Assembly: GCA_028288315.1 (NCBI GenBank)
Contig: JAQBNY010000070.1
Location: forward strand, 1-17,161
Origin: Mucilaginibacter sp.
GTDB lineage: Bacteria; Bacteroidota; Bacteroidia; Sphingobacteriales; Sphingobacteriaceae
DNA: 17,161 nt
Direction of reading: 5' to 3'
Shown: piece by piece, positions 8,195-15,313 of the stretch
Layout: every line of letters begins with the position of its first letter
Numbering within the stretch: position 1 is the stretch's first letter
The notes under the pieces: generated by a model
Told to the model about the DNA's origin: nothing
Seen by the model: the letters and a program-made list of their open reading frames with translations, nothing else
The model's database searches: none
Program-made: the position numbers and the translations under genes

Positions 8195-8763
8195 TCCCTT
8201 ACGGGCTCCTGTTGTATTAGTTTGAATTTGCCGCTTTTTATGAGCTTTTGCTGCTCGGCAGAGAATGATTCTCGTCCGCCAAAATCTTGTACCCAGTAAG
8301 TGTTGTACTCGGCAACGCCAACTTCTTTAAAGCCGGGGTTCATCAGATTTTTGCAGTGGCCCTCGCTTTTATACCAGCCAGTCATAACCTCATTAATACT
8401 GGTTTGTCCAAAAGCAATGTTTTCGCCAGCCATAAAACTTTTAAATCCCTTAAATGTGTATCCAGTGTTAATAATTCGGGTTTCCATACTGCGGCCATCT
8501 TTGCTGGTGTGGCTAAAATATTTGTGTTTAGCCATATCTTTAGCATGGCCCTGTGCAGATCTTTCTAAATCGTTGTTCCAAACCATAGGAGGGGCAGGAG
8601 GCATATAGGTATTGCCGCAGGTACATCCCTTTGTACGTGTTTTGTTTATCAGCTCTAAAAATTGCTGTTTAAAGCTGGTGTAATCGTCAGGACTATTATA
8701 TGTAAAGCTGCCTGTAAATAGTACAATAAACAAGAGTGAAATACCTAAAAAAAATGTTTTCAT
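8191..8763 (-). CDS. Secreted CAP-domain (SCP/PR-1-like) protein
   Basis: A 190-residue exported protein. A signal peptide spans about residues 1-20. The CAP domain (about 28-165) shows its standard motifs: LELINKTRT (36-44), H73 in QGHAKDMA, FSHTSKDG (83-90), AGENIAFG (112-119), W130 with SEGHCKNLMNP (133-143), and WVQDFGG (157-163). The usual cavity residues (H85, E114, E134, H136) appear present. C47 and C49 occur as CTC in a short insertion (KGCTCG), with a third cysteine at C137. CAP proteins act outside the cytoplasm; bacterial roles are mostly unknown. The gene ends against DUF1456 with overlapping stop codons, and its ATG lies only 37 bp from a strong terminator, so any promoter must sit in or beside that hairpin. 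Confidence 0.88.
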   Translation of the reverse strand: MKTFFLGISLLFIVLFTGSFTYNSPDDYTSFKQQFLELINKTRTKGCTCGNTYMPPAPPMVWNNDLERSAQGHAKDMAKHKYFSHTSKDGRSMETRIINTGYTFKGFKSFMAGENIAFGQTSINEVMTGWYKSEGHCKNLMNPGFKEVGVAEYNTYWVQDFGGRESFSAEQQKLIKSGKFKLIQQEPVRD

Positions 8764-8800
8764 ATTGGGGGGTTTGACATTTTAATTTGCCGGTGGTTTA

Positions 8801-8841
8801 ACGTAAAAAAGATCATCTTATTGGGATGATCTTTTTTACGT
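8801..8841. terminator. Bidirectional-looking intrinsic terminator
   Basis: A perfect 17-bp inverted repeat (8801-8817 and 8825-8841) with a 7-nt loop. Each arm combines ACGT, a run of six A or T, and GATCATC or its complement, so on either strand a stem is flanked by an A-tract and a T-tract. It lies 41 bp beyond the stop codon of the TPR gene (minus strand), which it most likely terminates. It also lies just upstream of the CAP gene and so insulates that gene from read-through. Confidence 0.8.
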
Positions 8842-8882
8842 AATATATAAAAGCAGTTGAGTTGTATATCGCGGTTAATATA

Positions 8883-9650
8883 TTATAATGATGCCAACTT
8901 TTTAGTAGAATTTGTTTTGTTGCTTTTTTTAGTACTTACAGAAATCTTCTTTTTTACAACAGGAGTTACCTTTTTAGATTGAGTAGAGTCATGATTCGTT
9001 TGCATTGCAATTGATTTTAACTCATCATCATGCTTAATTTTTTCGTAAATCTCTGTTGCCCTTTTTGAAGCCTGGTCGCCTTTTTCATAATTTTTCATCC
9101 TGTTGTATAAAAAAGCGAAATTCTCCTGTACCAAGGCTTCAAGATTAGGCATTTTGTTTTTTGTAGACAAAGTTAGTGCTTCATTCAGATCGCGCATAGC
9201 CAGCTTATAGTCCTTATTATCCATTTTAACACCAGATAGCTTTACAAGTGATGTAATGATATTAAAAGTATCATGCTTATTGCGGGATATTTTATTTGAT
9301 TGTAAAAAGAACCACTTTGCCTGACTGTATTTTTTTTGAGATTGATAAACTTTAGCCAGGTAGTCATAACAAGTTCTCATACCTAAGGTATCTGCATAAT
9401 AACTGTAGTTATGAAGAGCCAGCATGGTGTAATTCAGCGCTTCGCTCTGATAGTATCGTTTTACGCCACTATGTTTTATAGTATCGTATTGTAAATATTG
9501 AGCAGCTATTTGTTTATAAATATTACCTTTTAAAGAATCAATGGTTGTAAGCTGCAGTTTGGTTTTTAAGCTGTCAAGATCATTCGTATAAGCAAATAGT
9601 TTAGATGCGGCTAATAAAATGAATAAGGTAAGAGTAAATGATTTTTTCAT
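8883..9650 (-). CDS. Exported TPR-repeat protein with Lys-rich tail
   Basis: A 255-residue protein with a signal peptide (1-20, ending KLFA|YT). Residues about 28-210 are helical with TPR-like units; the clearest are YDYLAKVYQSQKKYSQAKWFF (split: YDYLAKVYQSQK and KYSQAKWFF, 95-115), NKDYKLAMRDLNEALTLS (145-162) and FAFLYNRMKNYEKGDQASK (178-196). The tail (226-255) is rich in Lys, Ser and Thr, with ten lysines in 30 residues, and is probably disordered. In Bacteroidota such N-terminal TPR regions are often followed by a membrane helix and a histidine-kinase or DNA-binding domain; here neither is present and the gene ends normally. It may be a stand-alone periplasmic scaffold, or resemble a degraded sensor. 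Function unknown. Confidence 0.75.
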   Translation of the reverse strand: MKKSFTLTLFILLAASKLFAYTNDLDSLKTKLQLTTIDSLKGNIYKQIAAQYLQYDTIKHSGVKRYYQSEALNYTMLALHNYSYYADTLGMRTCYDYLAKVYQSQKKYSQAKWFFLQSNKISRNKHDTFNIITSLVKLSGVKMDNKDYKLAMRDLNEALTLSTKNKMPNLEALVQENFAFLYNRMKNYEKGDQASKRATEIYEKIKHDDELKSIAMQTNHDSTQSKKVTPVVKKKISVSTKKSNKTNSTKKLASL

Positions 9651-9742
9651 CTGAATACAGATTACATTGTATGATTATATGTATTCAAATTACATGCCTG
9701 TTTTAATTACTGATCATCACAGGTTAGTAATTATGCGTATAA

Positions 9743-9780
9743 ATATGCGGAATATATAAATATCAGCATATTCCGCTTAT
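9743..9780 (-). terminator. Possible terminator after the AUR1-like gene
   Basis: A 9-bp perfect inverted repeat, GCGGAATAT (9747-9755) and ATATTCCGC (9768-9776), extendable by three pairs past one mismatch to 9743-9780. It lies about 60 bp after the stop codon of the minus-strand lipid operon. The sequence after it is AT-rich but has no long T-tract, so it could also be a regulatory palindrome or an RNA-stabilising end. Confidence 0.4.
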
Positions 9781-9836
9781 TTACATAATCAATATTAGTA
9801 TACTAATTTATACATAATATTATGAGTTTACACAAT

Positions 9837-10775
9837 TTATTGTATGATCTGCTCGTATCGTAAGAGAAATTTGTTTAACAGGGCAGATGATGAGAGGGCA
9901 ATATTAAATAAACCAATACCTAAAACGGCGCATATGATACCCGCAAGTACATCTAATATGTAATGATGGCTGGCATATACCGCAGTAAACCATATGCCTA
10001 CCATTACTACAGCAAAAAACACGTTAACAACGCCCAGCCTGTTTTTTATGCCGTAATACAACACAATTAACGGATAGGATGAATGCAAAGATGGCATAGC
10101 AGCAAATACGTTAGAGCCTTTTGCATATATAGCTTTAAAGAGGTTTATATTAAAGTACTTATCAAAACGGGCAAGTCCGGCCATATTGCCTTGTGTTAAC
10201 GGCTGAAATTTAAAGCCATGTAACTGTATGTACCAGGGTGGTGCAGCCGGGTAAGCGTAATAAACAATAAAACCCAATAGGTTAACCAGTACAAAGGTTA
10301 ATGCAAAGCGTAAAAATTGCTGTTTATTACGAAAGAAAAGATAAGCGGCAAACGCCAATGGTACGGGTATCCAGCACAGGTAAAACAAACCGGAAAAAAC
10401 ATCAACAAAATTGGTCCTTTTTAAATACAGATACTCATTAGGAGTAAGCAAGCTGTTGTTAACATTAATACCAAATAGTCTCTTTTCAGTATAATAAAGG
10501 TCGCCTATAGCTACATCCTTATAATTATAATTGGGGAATGCCTTCATGTAATCAAAAATGATCCAATAGACAATAAAGATAGAAAAACCAAGTATGAACC
10601 TGCGTGTAGTACCTGTTGCATAGAAACACAGATTGAAGACACCCAGCAGCACCAACTGATCTGACTTATAGCCTACCAGAAAGTATGAAAAAAGTAAGTA
10701 GGCGACCGATATAGCAGAAACAATACTTATATTTTTGGCATTGATCTGTATATCATCAATACCATCATTAGCCAT
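9837..10775 (-). CDS. PAP2/AUR1-like enzyme, probable inositol phosphorylceramide synthase
   Basis: A 312-residue integral membrane protein of the PAP2 superfamily with about six to eight hydrophobic segments. Its motifs are those of the AUR1 branch: YPAAPPWY (175-182), MPSLHSSYP (227-235) and ASHHYILDVLAG (268-279). The predicted catalytic residues are H231, H271 and D275, with H-x3-D spacing like yeast Aur1. Aur1 transfers phosphoinositol from phosphatidylinositol to ceramide. The neighbours (inositol-phosphate synthase, CDP-alcohol transferase, Scs7-like hydroxylase) make that reaction the best guess, as reported for the inositol-lipid cluster of Bacteroides thetaiotaomicron. The start overlaps the hydroxylase stop by 8 bp. 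It is the last gene of the run. Alternatively it could be a lipid phosphatase, for example removing the extra phosphate from phosphatidylinositol phosphate. Confidence 0.82.
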   Translation of the reverse strand: MANDGIDDIQINAKNISIVSAISVAYLLFSYFLVGYKSDQLVLLGVFNLCFYATGTTRRFILGFSIFIVYWIIFDYMKAFPNYNYKDVAIGDLYYTEKRLFGINVNNSLLTPNEYLYLKRTNFVDVFSGLFYLCWIPVPLAFAAYLFFRNKQQFLRFALTFVLVNLLGFIVYYAYPAAPPWYIQLHGFKFQPLTQGNMAGLARFDKYFNINLFKAIYAKGSNVFAAMPSLHSSYPLIVLYYGIKNRLGVVNVFFAVVMVGIWFTAVYASHHYILDVLAGIICAVLGIGLFNIALSSSALLNKFLLRYEQIIQ

Positions 10776-11394
10776 TCTGCTTTTTAATGAAATCTGAATT
10801 AAAAATCTTGTCCCACAAAGGTGAGCTTACGCCATAACCCTTTGTTGGATCCTGGTAATGATGTAGCATGTGGTGCTGTTTAATGTTTTTCCAAAAACTG
10901 CCTTTAAAGTTAAAGTGATGAATGGCATAATGTGATATGTCATATACCAGATACCCTAAAATAAAGCCCGGAAAAAAACCGAAGATATAGTTGGCAGGTA
11001 ATAATGCATCAAACAGAAAATAAAAGCCGGTAGCCAGTGGTATACTTGCCGATGGTGGCATAACTAAACGCATTGCATCGCTTGGGTAATCATGATGTAC
11101 ACCGTGGAATATGAAATGCAAGCGCAAAGCCCATTTTTGTTTAGGTACAAAATGGAACACAAAACGGTGCATAATGTATTCGGTAAGTGTCCATACAAAA
11201 AGTCCGAATAAGAAAAGCCCGATATAGTTAAGCACTCCAATTTGCTTATCAAAAGCAAAATAGCTGCAAACCAAAATAACCGGTACAAAAATTATAATAG
11301 GTACAAAGTAATGCACCTTTGATAAACTCTCTAAAAAGCTATTTTTAAACATTCTCACAGATTCCTGTGAGTTAGAAACAAAATTCTTTGCCAT
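10768..11394 (-). CDS. Scs7/FA2H-like fatty-acid (ceramide) 2-hydroxylase
   Basis: A 208-residue membrane protein of the fatty-acid hydroxylase superfamily with about four membrane segments. The histidine pattern is complete: HRFVFH (76-81), HGVHH (97-101), HYAIHH (155-160) and HHMLHH (174-179). Around it are RLVMPP (109-114), GYLVYDISHY (147-156) and GYGVSSPLWDKIF (186-198). These match eukaryotic Scs7/FA2H, the dimetal enzymes that 2-hydroxylate the acyl chain of sphingolipids; a plain sterol desaturase or carotene hydroxylase fits less well. The cytochrome b5 domain of yeast Scs7 is absent, so electrons must come from a separate donor. It lies 6 bp after the DUF4833 gene and overlaps the AUR1-like gene by 8 bp. 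Role inferred: 2-hydroxylation of ceramide before or after headgroup addition. An alternative start is Met15 (11352), just after a small hairpin. Confidence 0.85.
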   Translation of the reverse strand: MAKNFVSNSQESVRMFKNSFLESLSKVHYFVPIIIFVPVILVCSYFAFDKQIGVLNYIGLFLFGLFVWTLTEYIMHRFVFHFVPKQKWALRLHFIFHGVHHDYPSDAMRLVMPPSASIPLATGFYFLFDALLPANYIFGFFPGFILGYLVYDISHYAIHHFNFKGSFWKNIKQHHMLHHYQDPTKGYGVSSPLWDKIFNSDFIKKQNG

Positions 11395-11400
11395 AATTAT

Positions 11401-12012
11401 TTAGGGTTTAAAACGTTCTGTAATTTCTTTTCCTGTTGCAGGGGCTATCCCTTTCAATTCCACGTAAATTACATTTGGCAACCAAAACGAACCGCCCTCT
11501 ATCTTAATAAACACATAGTTAAGCATTATTTGCTTTTGCGCTACAGATGCGAAGATATGATATTTTCCGTCTGCTCCCTTCATTAAAGTAAGCGGAAATT
11601 TTTTGTATGACACAAATCTGATATCATACCTATCACCACCCAAAGGCTTTGTTGTTAAACCATATGCAAATTTACGTTGAATATAATTTAATTCCTCCTT
11701 TTGTCCTTTCTCATTATACCTTATCCAATACGGATGTACAGGCGTTTCTGTATCAGGTTTACCGGTTTTTTTATCAATATTAAGGTCATATATCAATGTG
11801 TTGATATTTGATGAACGCTGGATATAAAAAAGCCTGTTATGGTCTGCTGGCGGTACAGGGAACATAAGTGACTTTGAATATGTCTTATATGCTGCGCTAT
11901 CAGCAGGGGGAATATTATTAGAACTATTAAGGTTTACAGCAGCACTTAGTGGTAATGTGAAATTAATAAACAGGAATAGCAGTAATGTTAAAATTTTAAG
12001 GGTATTATTCAT
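11401..12012 (-). CDS. Exported DUF4833 protein
   Basis: A 203-residue protein with a signal peptide or anchor (about 5-24, LKILTLLLFLFINF). The rest carries the DUF4833 signature: LMFPVPPADHNRLFYIQRSSN (split: LMFPVPPADH and NRLFYIQRSSN), NTLIYDLNID, PYWIRYNEKG and LNYIQRKFAYGL. The predicted fold is beta-rich and no familiar catalytic motif is visible. I chose ATG 12012, which gives a clean signal peptide and overlaps the end of the CDP-alcohol transferase gene by 8 bp; the frame opens further upstream but only inside that gene. Its place between a phosphatidylinositol-phosphate synthase and a sphingolipid hydroxylase suggests a periplasmic job in inositol-lipid formation or handling, which is inference. 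Family call good; function unknown. Confidence 0.8.
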   Translation of the reverse strand: MNNTLKILTLLLFLFINFTLPLSAAVNLNSSNNIPPADSAAYKTYSKSLMFPVPPADHNRLFYIQRSSNINTLIYDLNIDKKTGKPDTETPVHPYWIRYNEKGQKEELNYIQRKFAYGLTTKPLGGDRYDIRFVSYKKFPLTLMKGADGKYHIFASVAQKQIMLNYVFIKIEGGSFWLPNVIYVELKGIAPATGKEITERFKP

Positions 12013-12721
12013 CTTCGTTCTCTGATAATGCTTTTTTCGCATCCATCAGTCTTTTAAAAGCAGTTAAATTTGTTAATACGGCAAGTATGGCAATAGGGAA
12101 AGTAAATATTGACATGGTTTCAAACACATGATATTTAATGCCGGGTACATATAATTTATAATCGCCGCCAATATAGGTAGAGGCAACACCGCATGCTATT
12201 GCAAAAACGCCAATTGTAACCACACGCTCGGGCCGTTGCATTAAACCGCCTTTACTTTCGGCGCCTAAGCCTTCGGCACGTGCCCGTACATAGCTAACCA
12301 TCATAGAACCTATTAAAGCAATGAATGCAAAAATGGAACTTAAGAAATAATGATGTGCAACGAGGTAATAGCAAATGCCCAGGAACATAATCAGTTCGCT
12401 ATAGCGGTCAAGTACCGAATCATACAGTGCGCCAAAAACTGATTTCATATTACCCAAACGGGCTACCTGCCCGTCAAGCATATCAAATAAGCCGGCAAAT
12501 AATATTAAGCCACCAGCCCAGCCTATATAGGTAAGATCTGCACGGTCGCCATCTTCGCCACCAACTATAAATATGGCAGCTACACCTACGTTTAAAATAA
12601 AACCTATAGACGTTACAGCATTAGGTGTTAATCCCAGCTTTATAAGCAGTTTAACAAATGGATCAATAATTTTATATATCCTAAGCTGTAAGCTTGTACG
12701 TATTGAAGTTTGCTGTTCCAT
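12005..12721 (-). CDS. CDP-alcohol phosphatidyltransferase, probable phosphatidylinositol-phosphate synthase
   Basis: A 238-residue membrane enzyme with about six hydrophobic segments. It has a perfect CDP-alcohol transferase signature, D-x2-DG-x2-AR-x8-G-x3-D-x3-D, at D80, D83, G84, A87, R88, G97, D101 and D105. Enzymes of this family displace CMP from CDP-diacylglycerol with an alcohol. The family alone does not give the acceptor (glycerol phosphate, serine, inositol or inositol phosphate), but the upstream inositol-3-phosphate synthase and downstream AUR1-like gene point to inositol phosphate, giving phosphatidylinositol phosphate as in mycobacteria and in Bacteroides thetaiotaomicron. I chose ATG 12721 over a TTG two codons upstream. 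The gene begins 30 bp after DUF5686 and overlaps DUF4833 by 8 bp, which suggests translational coupling. Confidence 0.85.
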   Translation of the reverse strand: MEQQTSIRTSLQLRIYKIIDPFVKLLIKLGLTPNAVTSIGFILNVGVAAIFIVGGEDGDRADLTYIGWAGGLILFAGLFDMLDGQVARLGNMKSVFGALYDSVLDRYSELIMFLGICYYLVAHHYFLSSIFAFIALIGSMMVSYVRARAEGLGAESKGGLMQRPERVVTIGVFAIACGVASTYIGGDYKLYVPGIKYHVFETMSIFTFPIAILAVLTNLTAFKRLMDAKKALSENEDE

Positions 12722-12751
12722 TAACAATAAAAATAATTAAAATTACACATA

Positions 12752-15298
12752 TTAAAAATCAAATTTTACCCTGGTGCGTACACCCCATTCTGCAATACCA
12801 GGATGATCCAGATAGGTAAACCTCTTTACCACATCAACCCTTATAAACTTAAAAATGTTTTCAATGCCAACACTTCCTTCAACATATGCTTTATTACCCA
12901 GGGCATAGGTAATTGGCGCACCATTTTCATCAACAGGGAATTGGTATAAATTAGGATGTATTGAAGGGTTGTTTTTATCACTCACACCACCATATAACAC
13001 CTTAACTGAAGCGGTTTCGCGCCATTTTAATTTTTTCAACAATGGCACTTTATTAAAAAAGAAACCACCAAAATGCTGGTCTAAATTAAAGCTAACTGAT
13101 TTATCGCTTACAAACTCTAAAAAGTTCATTAAATTATACGAGTCTATAACGTAAGCATAGGTTTGGTTGGCCCGGTGAATGTTAAGCAGGGGATAAGGTA
13201 CCTGTCCGAATATTTTGCCAGCTTCGGCTGTAAAATCACTAAAGCCAAACGGTGCTACATAAAAGCGTTTATCTACACGTGCAGTTAAGTTTTGATAATT
13301 ATACTCGCCACCTAAAACGTTTTTTAACCCGGTTGTAAATTCCAACGAAATTTTAGGGTATTTATTTATGATAGGTGTACGGAATAACTTACCTTGATAA
13401 TATTGCTCATTAGGGGCGTACCGAAGTTCAATAGAAGTCTCAGTAGTAGTTAAGTGGTTAAATATGTTGTTTTGGCTGCTTATAAAAGGGTATAAGCTGC
13501 CTGTAGGTGTTTGCGTTGTTTTTTTTAAGCCCAACTTGTATGAGAAATGATTTTCGTACTCACTTACATAATCTAAGCGGTAAATGTCATTATAAAGGTA
13601 TTTATCATTTCGGCCTCGTTTAAAGGATAGTAAAAAGTTGTCTTCCTTTATAAACTGCAGTTCCTGACCGGGTATTTTAGTTTCTCGCTGAAAGCTTGCC
13701 CTGATATAATGCTGCGGAAACCTGTAAATGCTTTTATTATTTAAAGAATATGTACCTGCTATAAAATACTTCCAACGCTCATCCTTAAAACCATATGCGC
13801 CATAACCCTCCAGAAAATAGCGTTTACTAAAGTTTGCCGTTGTGCGGCCGCCTGCGCGCAACCTAAACCCTTCTACAGGGTTAAAACTGTAAAATGTGCT
13901 GGCAGGCCCAACTTCAAATTTTCCAAAGTCTTTAAAACCGGCAAATAACAGGTTAACAATATCAGCAGTACGCCTGAATGATCGCATATGAACAAGGCTG
14001 TCAATATTCTTATAAGTCCTTGCTTCGGCTTGTGTAAGTGTATCTAAACGATTCTCAGCCCAAAAGCTTTCAGGGCGGTTTTTAACTTCTTCATCTTCCA
14101 CCTCTGGCGGGGTTATATAGGTAGTAGCAGGACGTGGCTTATTTAAAATATAATTTTTAAAAGTTAAAGTGCGTGAGCCAAATAAGCCGCCCTTACGCTT
14201 GGCAGATATACCAAAATCTGCAAAGGTGTTACTTTTACTAAGATGATACCGGCCGTCAGGGTTTTGTTCAAAAGTCTGATCAATGTGCATGCTGCGCACA
14301 AAGTTAACATTGATGTTTTTATTAATAGTAAGGCCGTCCTTTTGTACAGCATAATTACCATCAAGGGTAATGTAAATTTCGCCCTCAAAAAGTATATTGT
14401 TAGTGTTGCGTGGTGTAAAACTTAGCTGAACAAGTTTTTGTCCATTGTCAAGAGTTACGGTATCTGAAATGAAAAACTTATAATAGGTTGGGGCACTGTT
14501 AGCAATAGGGCTTAAAAACTGCCTGCCCAAAAGCATAATGCTATTGTCGTAAATATCAATTTTGGCATACAGGTGTTTGAAATACTGGCCTATGCCTTCG
14601 GTATCAAAGCCTGGTCCAAAATCAACTGATTTTTCTCCGAGTAAAATGTTCCTGGTTGCCTCGGGATTTTTACGGTAATAAACCTGTGAAAGCCTTTCTT
14701 TTAGATAGATAGGCAAAAGGGTTGTCCCTGGGTAAGTTACAGTATCTTTATTTTCAAATATAAATTTGTATTTTCTAAAAAGTTTTTTCTCTGCTACTTT
14801 ATCAGATAAGTTGCTCAGCGAGAACTGCATCTTATCATACTCTTTATACTCAACGTACTGATAACTTTCGGGGCGGTTTTTATCCTTATTGGCAATAACC
14901 TTACGTATTAGTTCAACAGCAGGGTTATCGTTAACATATTTAGGCTTTTTTTTTGATTTGACTACAACTTCTCTTAGCTGCTTTGATGACGGCGTCATCC
15001 TTACATTTATAACTTGCTCTTTGCCTGGTACTACAGCTAAAATTACATCTTTAAAACCAATGTATGACACTTTAATACGGCTGTAAGGCTTTGTTGAGCG
15101 TATAGAATAAAATCCCTGATTATTAGTAGTAACCCCAATTGTGCTGCCTATAAAAGCTACTGATACAAATGGTAGGGCTTGTTTATTACTACCATCTGTT
15201 ATACTACCGGTTACAACAGTATTTTGTGCAAATAAGGAGCTGCTTACAAATAATAATATTATATATAATAAGTGCTTATAAGGTGCTTCCAAATTCAT
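12752..15298 (-). CDS. DUF5686 outer-membrane protein with carboxypeptidase-regulatory-like domain
   Basis: An 848-residue envelope protein. A signal peptide (about 1-24) ends SLFA|QN. Residues about 27-105 form a carboxypeptidase-regulatory-like beta domain (VTGSITDGSNKQALPFVSV, then GFYSIR and VSYIGFKDV), as found at the N-terminus of many Bacteroidota outer-membrane proteins. A conserved DUF5686 block follows (DNPAVELIRKVIANKDKNRP, 124-143). The remainder is long, rich in aromatic residues and alternating strands, and ends in VKFDF with a terminal Phe, all consistent with an outer-membrane beta-barrel. No TonB box or plug domain is evident, so it is not a SusC-type transporter. It sits 15 bp after GtrA and 30 bp before the CDP-alcohol transferase. 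A role in moving or sensing inositol lipids at the outer membrane is possible but unproved. Confidence 0.85.
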   Translation of the reverse strand: MNLEAPYKHLLYIILLFVSSSLFAQNTVVTGSITDGSNKQALPFVSVAFIGSTIGVTTNNQGFYSIRSTKPYSRIKVSYIGFKDVILAVVPGKEQVINVRMTPSSKQLREVVVKSKKKPKYVNDNPAVELIRKVIANKDKNRPESYQYVEYKEYDKMQFSLSNLSDKVAEKKLFRKYKFIFENKDTVTYPGTTLLPIYLKERLSQVYYRKNPEATRNILLGEKSVDFGPGFDTEGIGQYFKHLYAKIDIYDNSIMLLGRQFLSPIANSAPTYYKFFISDTVTLDNGQKLVQLSFTPRNTNNILFEGEIYITLDGNYAVQKDGLTINKNINVNFVRSMHIDQTFEQNPDGRYHLSKSNTFADFGISAKRKGGLFGSRTLTFKNYILNKPRPATTYITPPEVEDEEVKNRPESFWAENRLDTLTQAEARTYKNIDSLVHMRSFRRTADIVNLLFAGFKDFGKFEVGPASTFYSFNPVEGFRLRAGGRTTANFSKRYFLEGYGAYGFKDERWKYFIAGTYSLNNKSIYRFPQHYIRASFQRETKIPGQELQFIKEDNFLLSFKRGRNDKYLYNDIYRLDYVSEYENHFSYKLGLKKTTQTPTGSLYPFISSQNNIFNHLTTTETSIELRYAPNEQYYQGKLFRTPIINKYPKISLEFTTGLKNVLGGEYNYQNLTARVDKRFYVAPFGFSDFTAEAGKIFGQVPYPLLNIHRANQTYAYVIDSYNLMNFLEFVSDKSVSFNLDQHFGGFFFNKVPLLKKLKWRETASVKVLYGGVSDKNNPSIHPNLYQFPVDENGAPITYALGNKAYVEGSVGIENIFKFIRVDVVKRFTYLDHPGIAEWGVRTRVKFDF

Positions 15299-15313
15299 TT
15301 AAACTTAATGCAA

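Noticed and set aside
10768..11394. Sterol desaturase or carotenoid hydroxylase
   Set aside because: The RLVMPP block, the histidine spacing and the C-terminal GYGVSSPLWDKIF fit Scs7/FA2H better, and the neighbours are sphingolipid genes, not sterol or carotenoid genes.
12752..15298. SusC-like TonB-dependent receptor
   Set aside because: The carboxypeptidase-like N-domain is shared, but no plug domain or SusD partner is present, and the DUF5686 block is clear.
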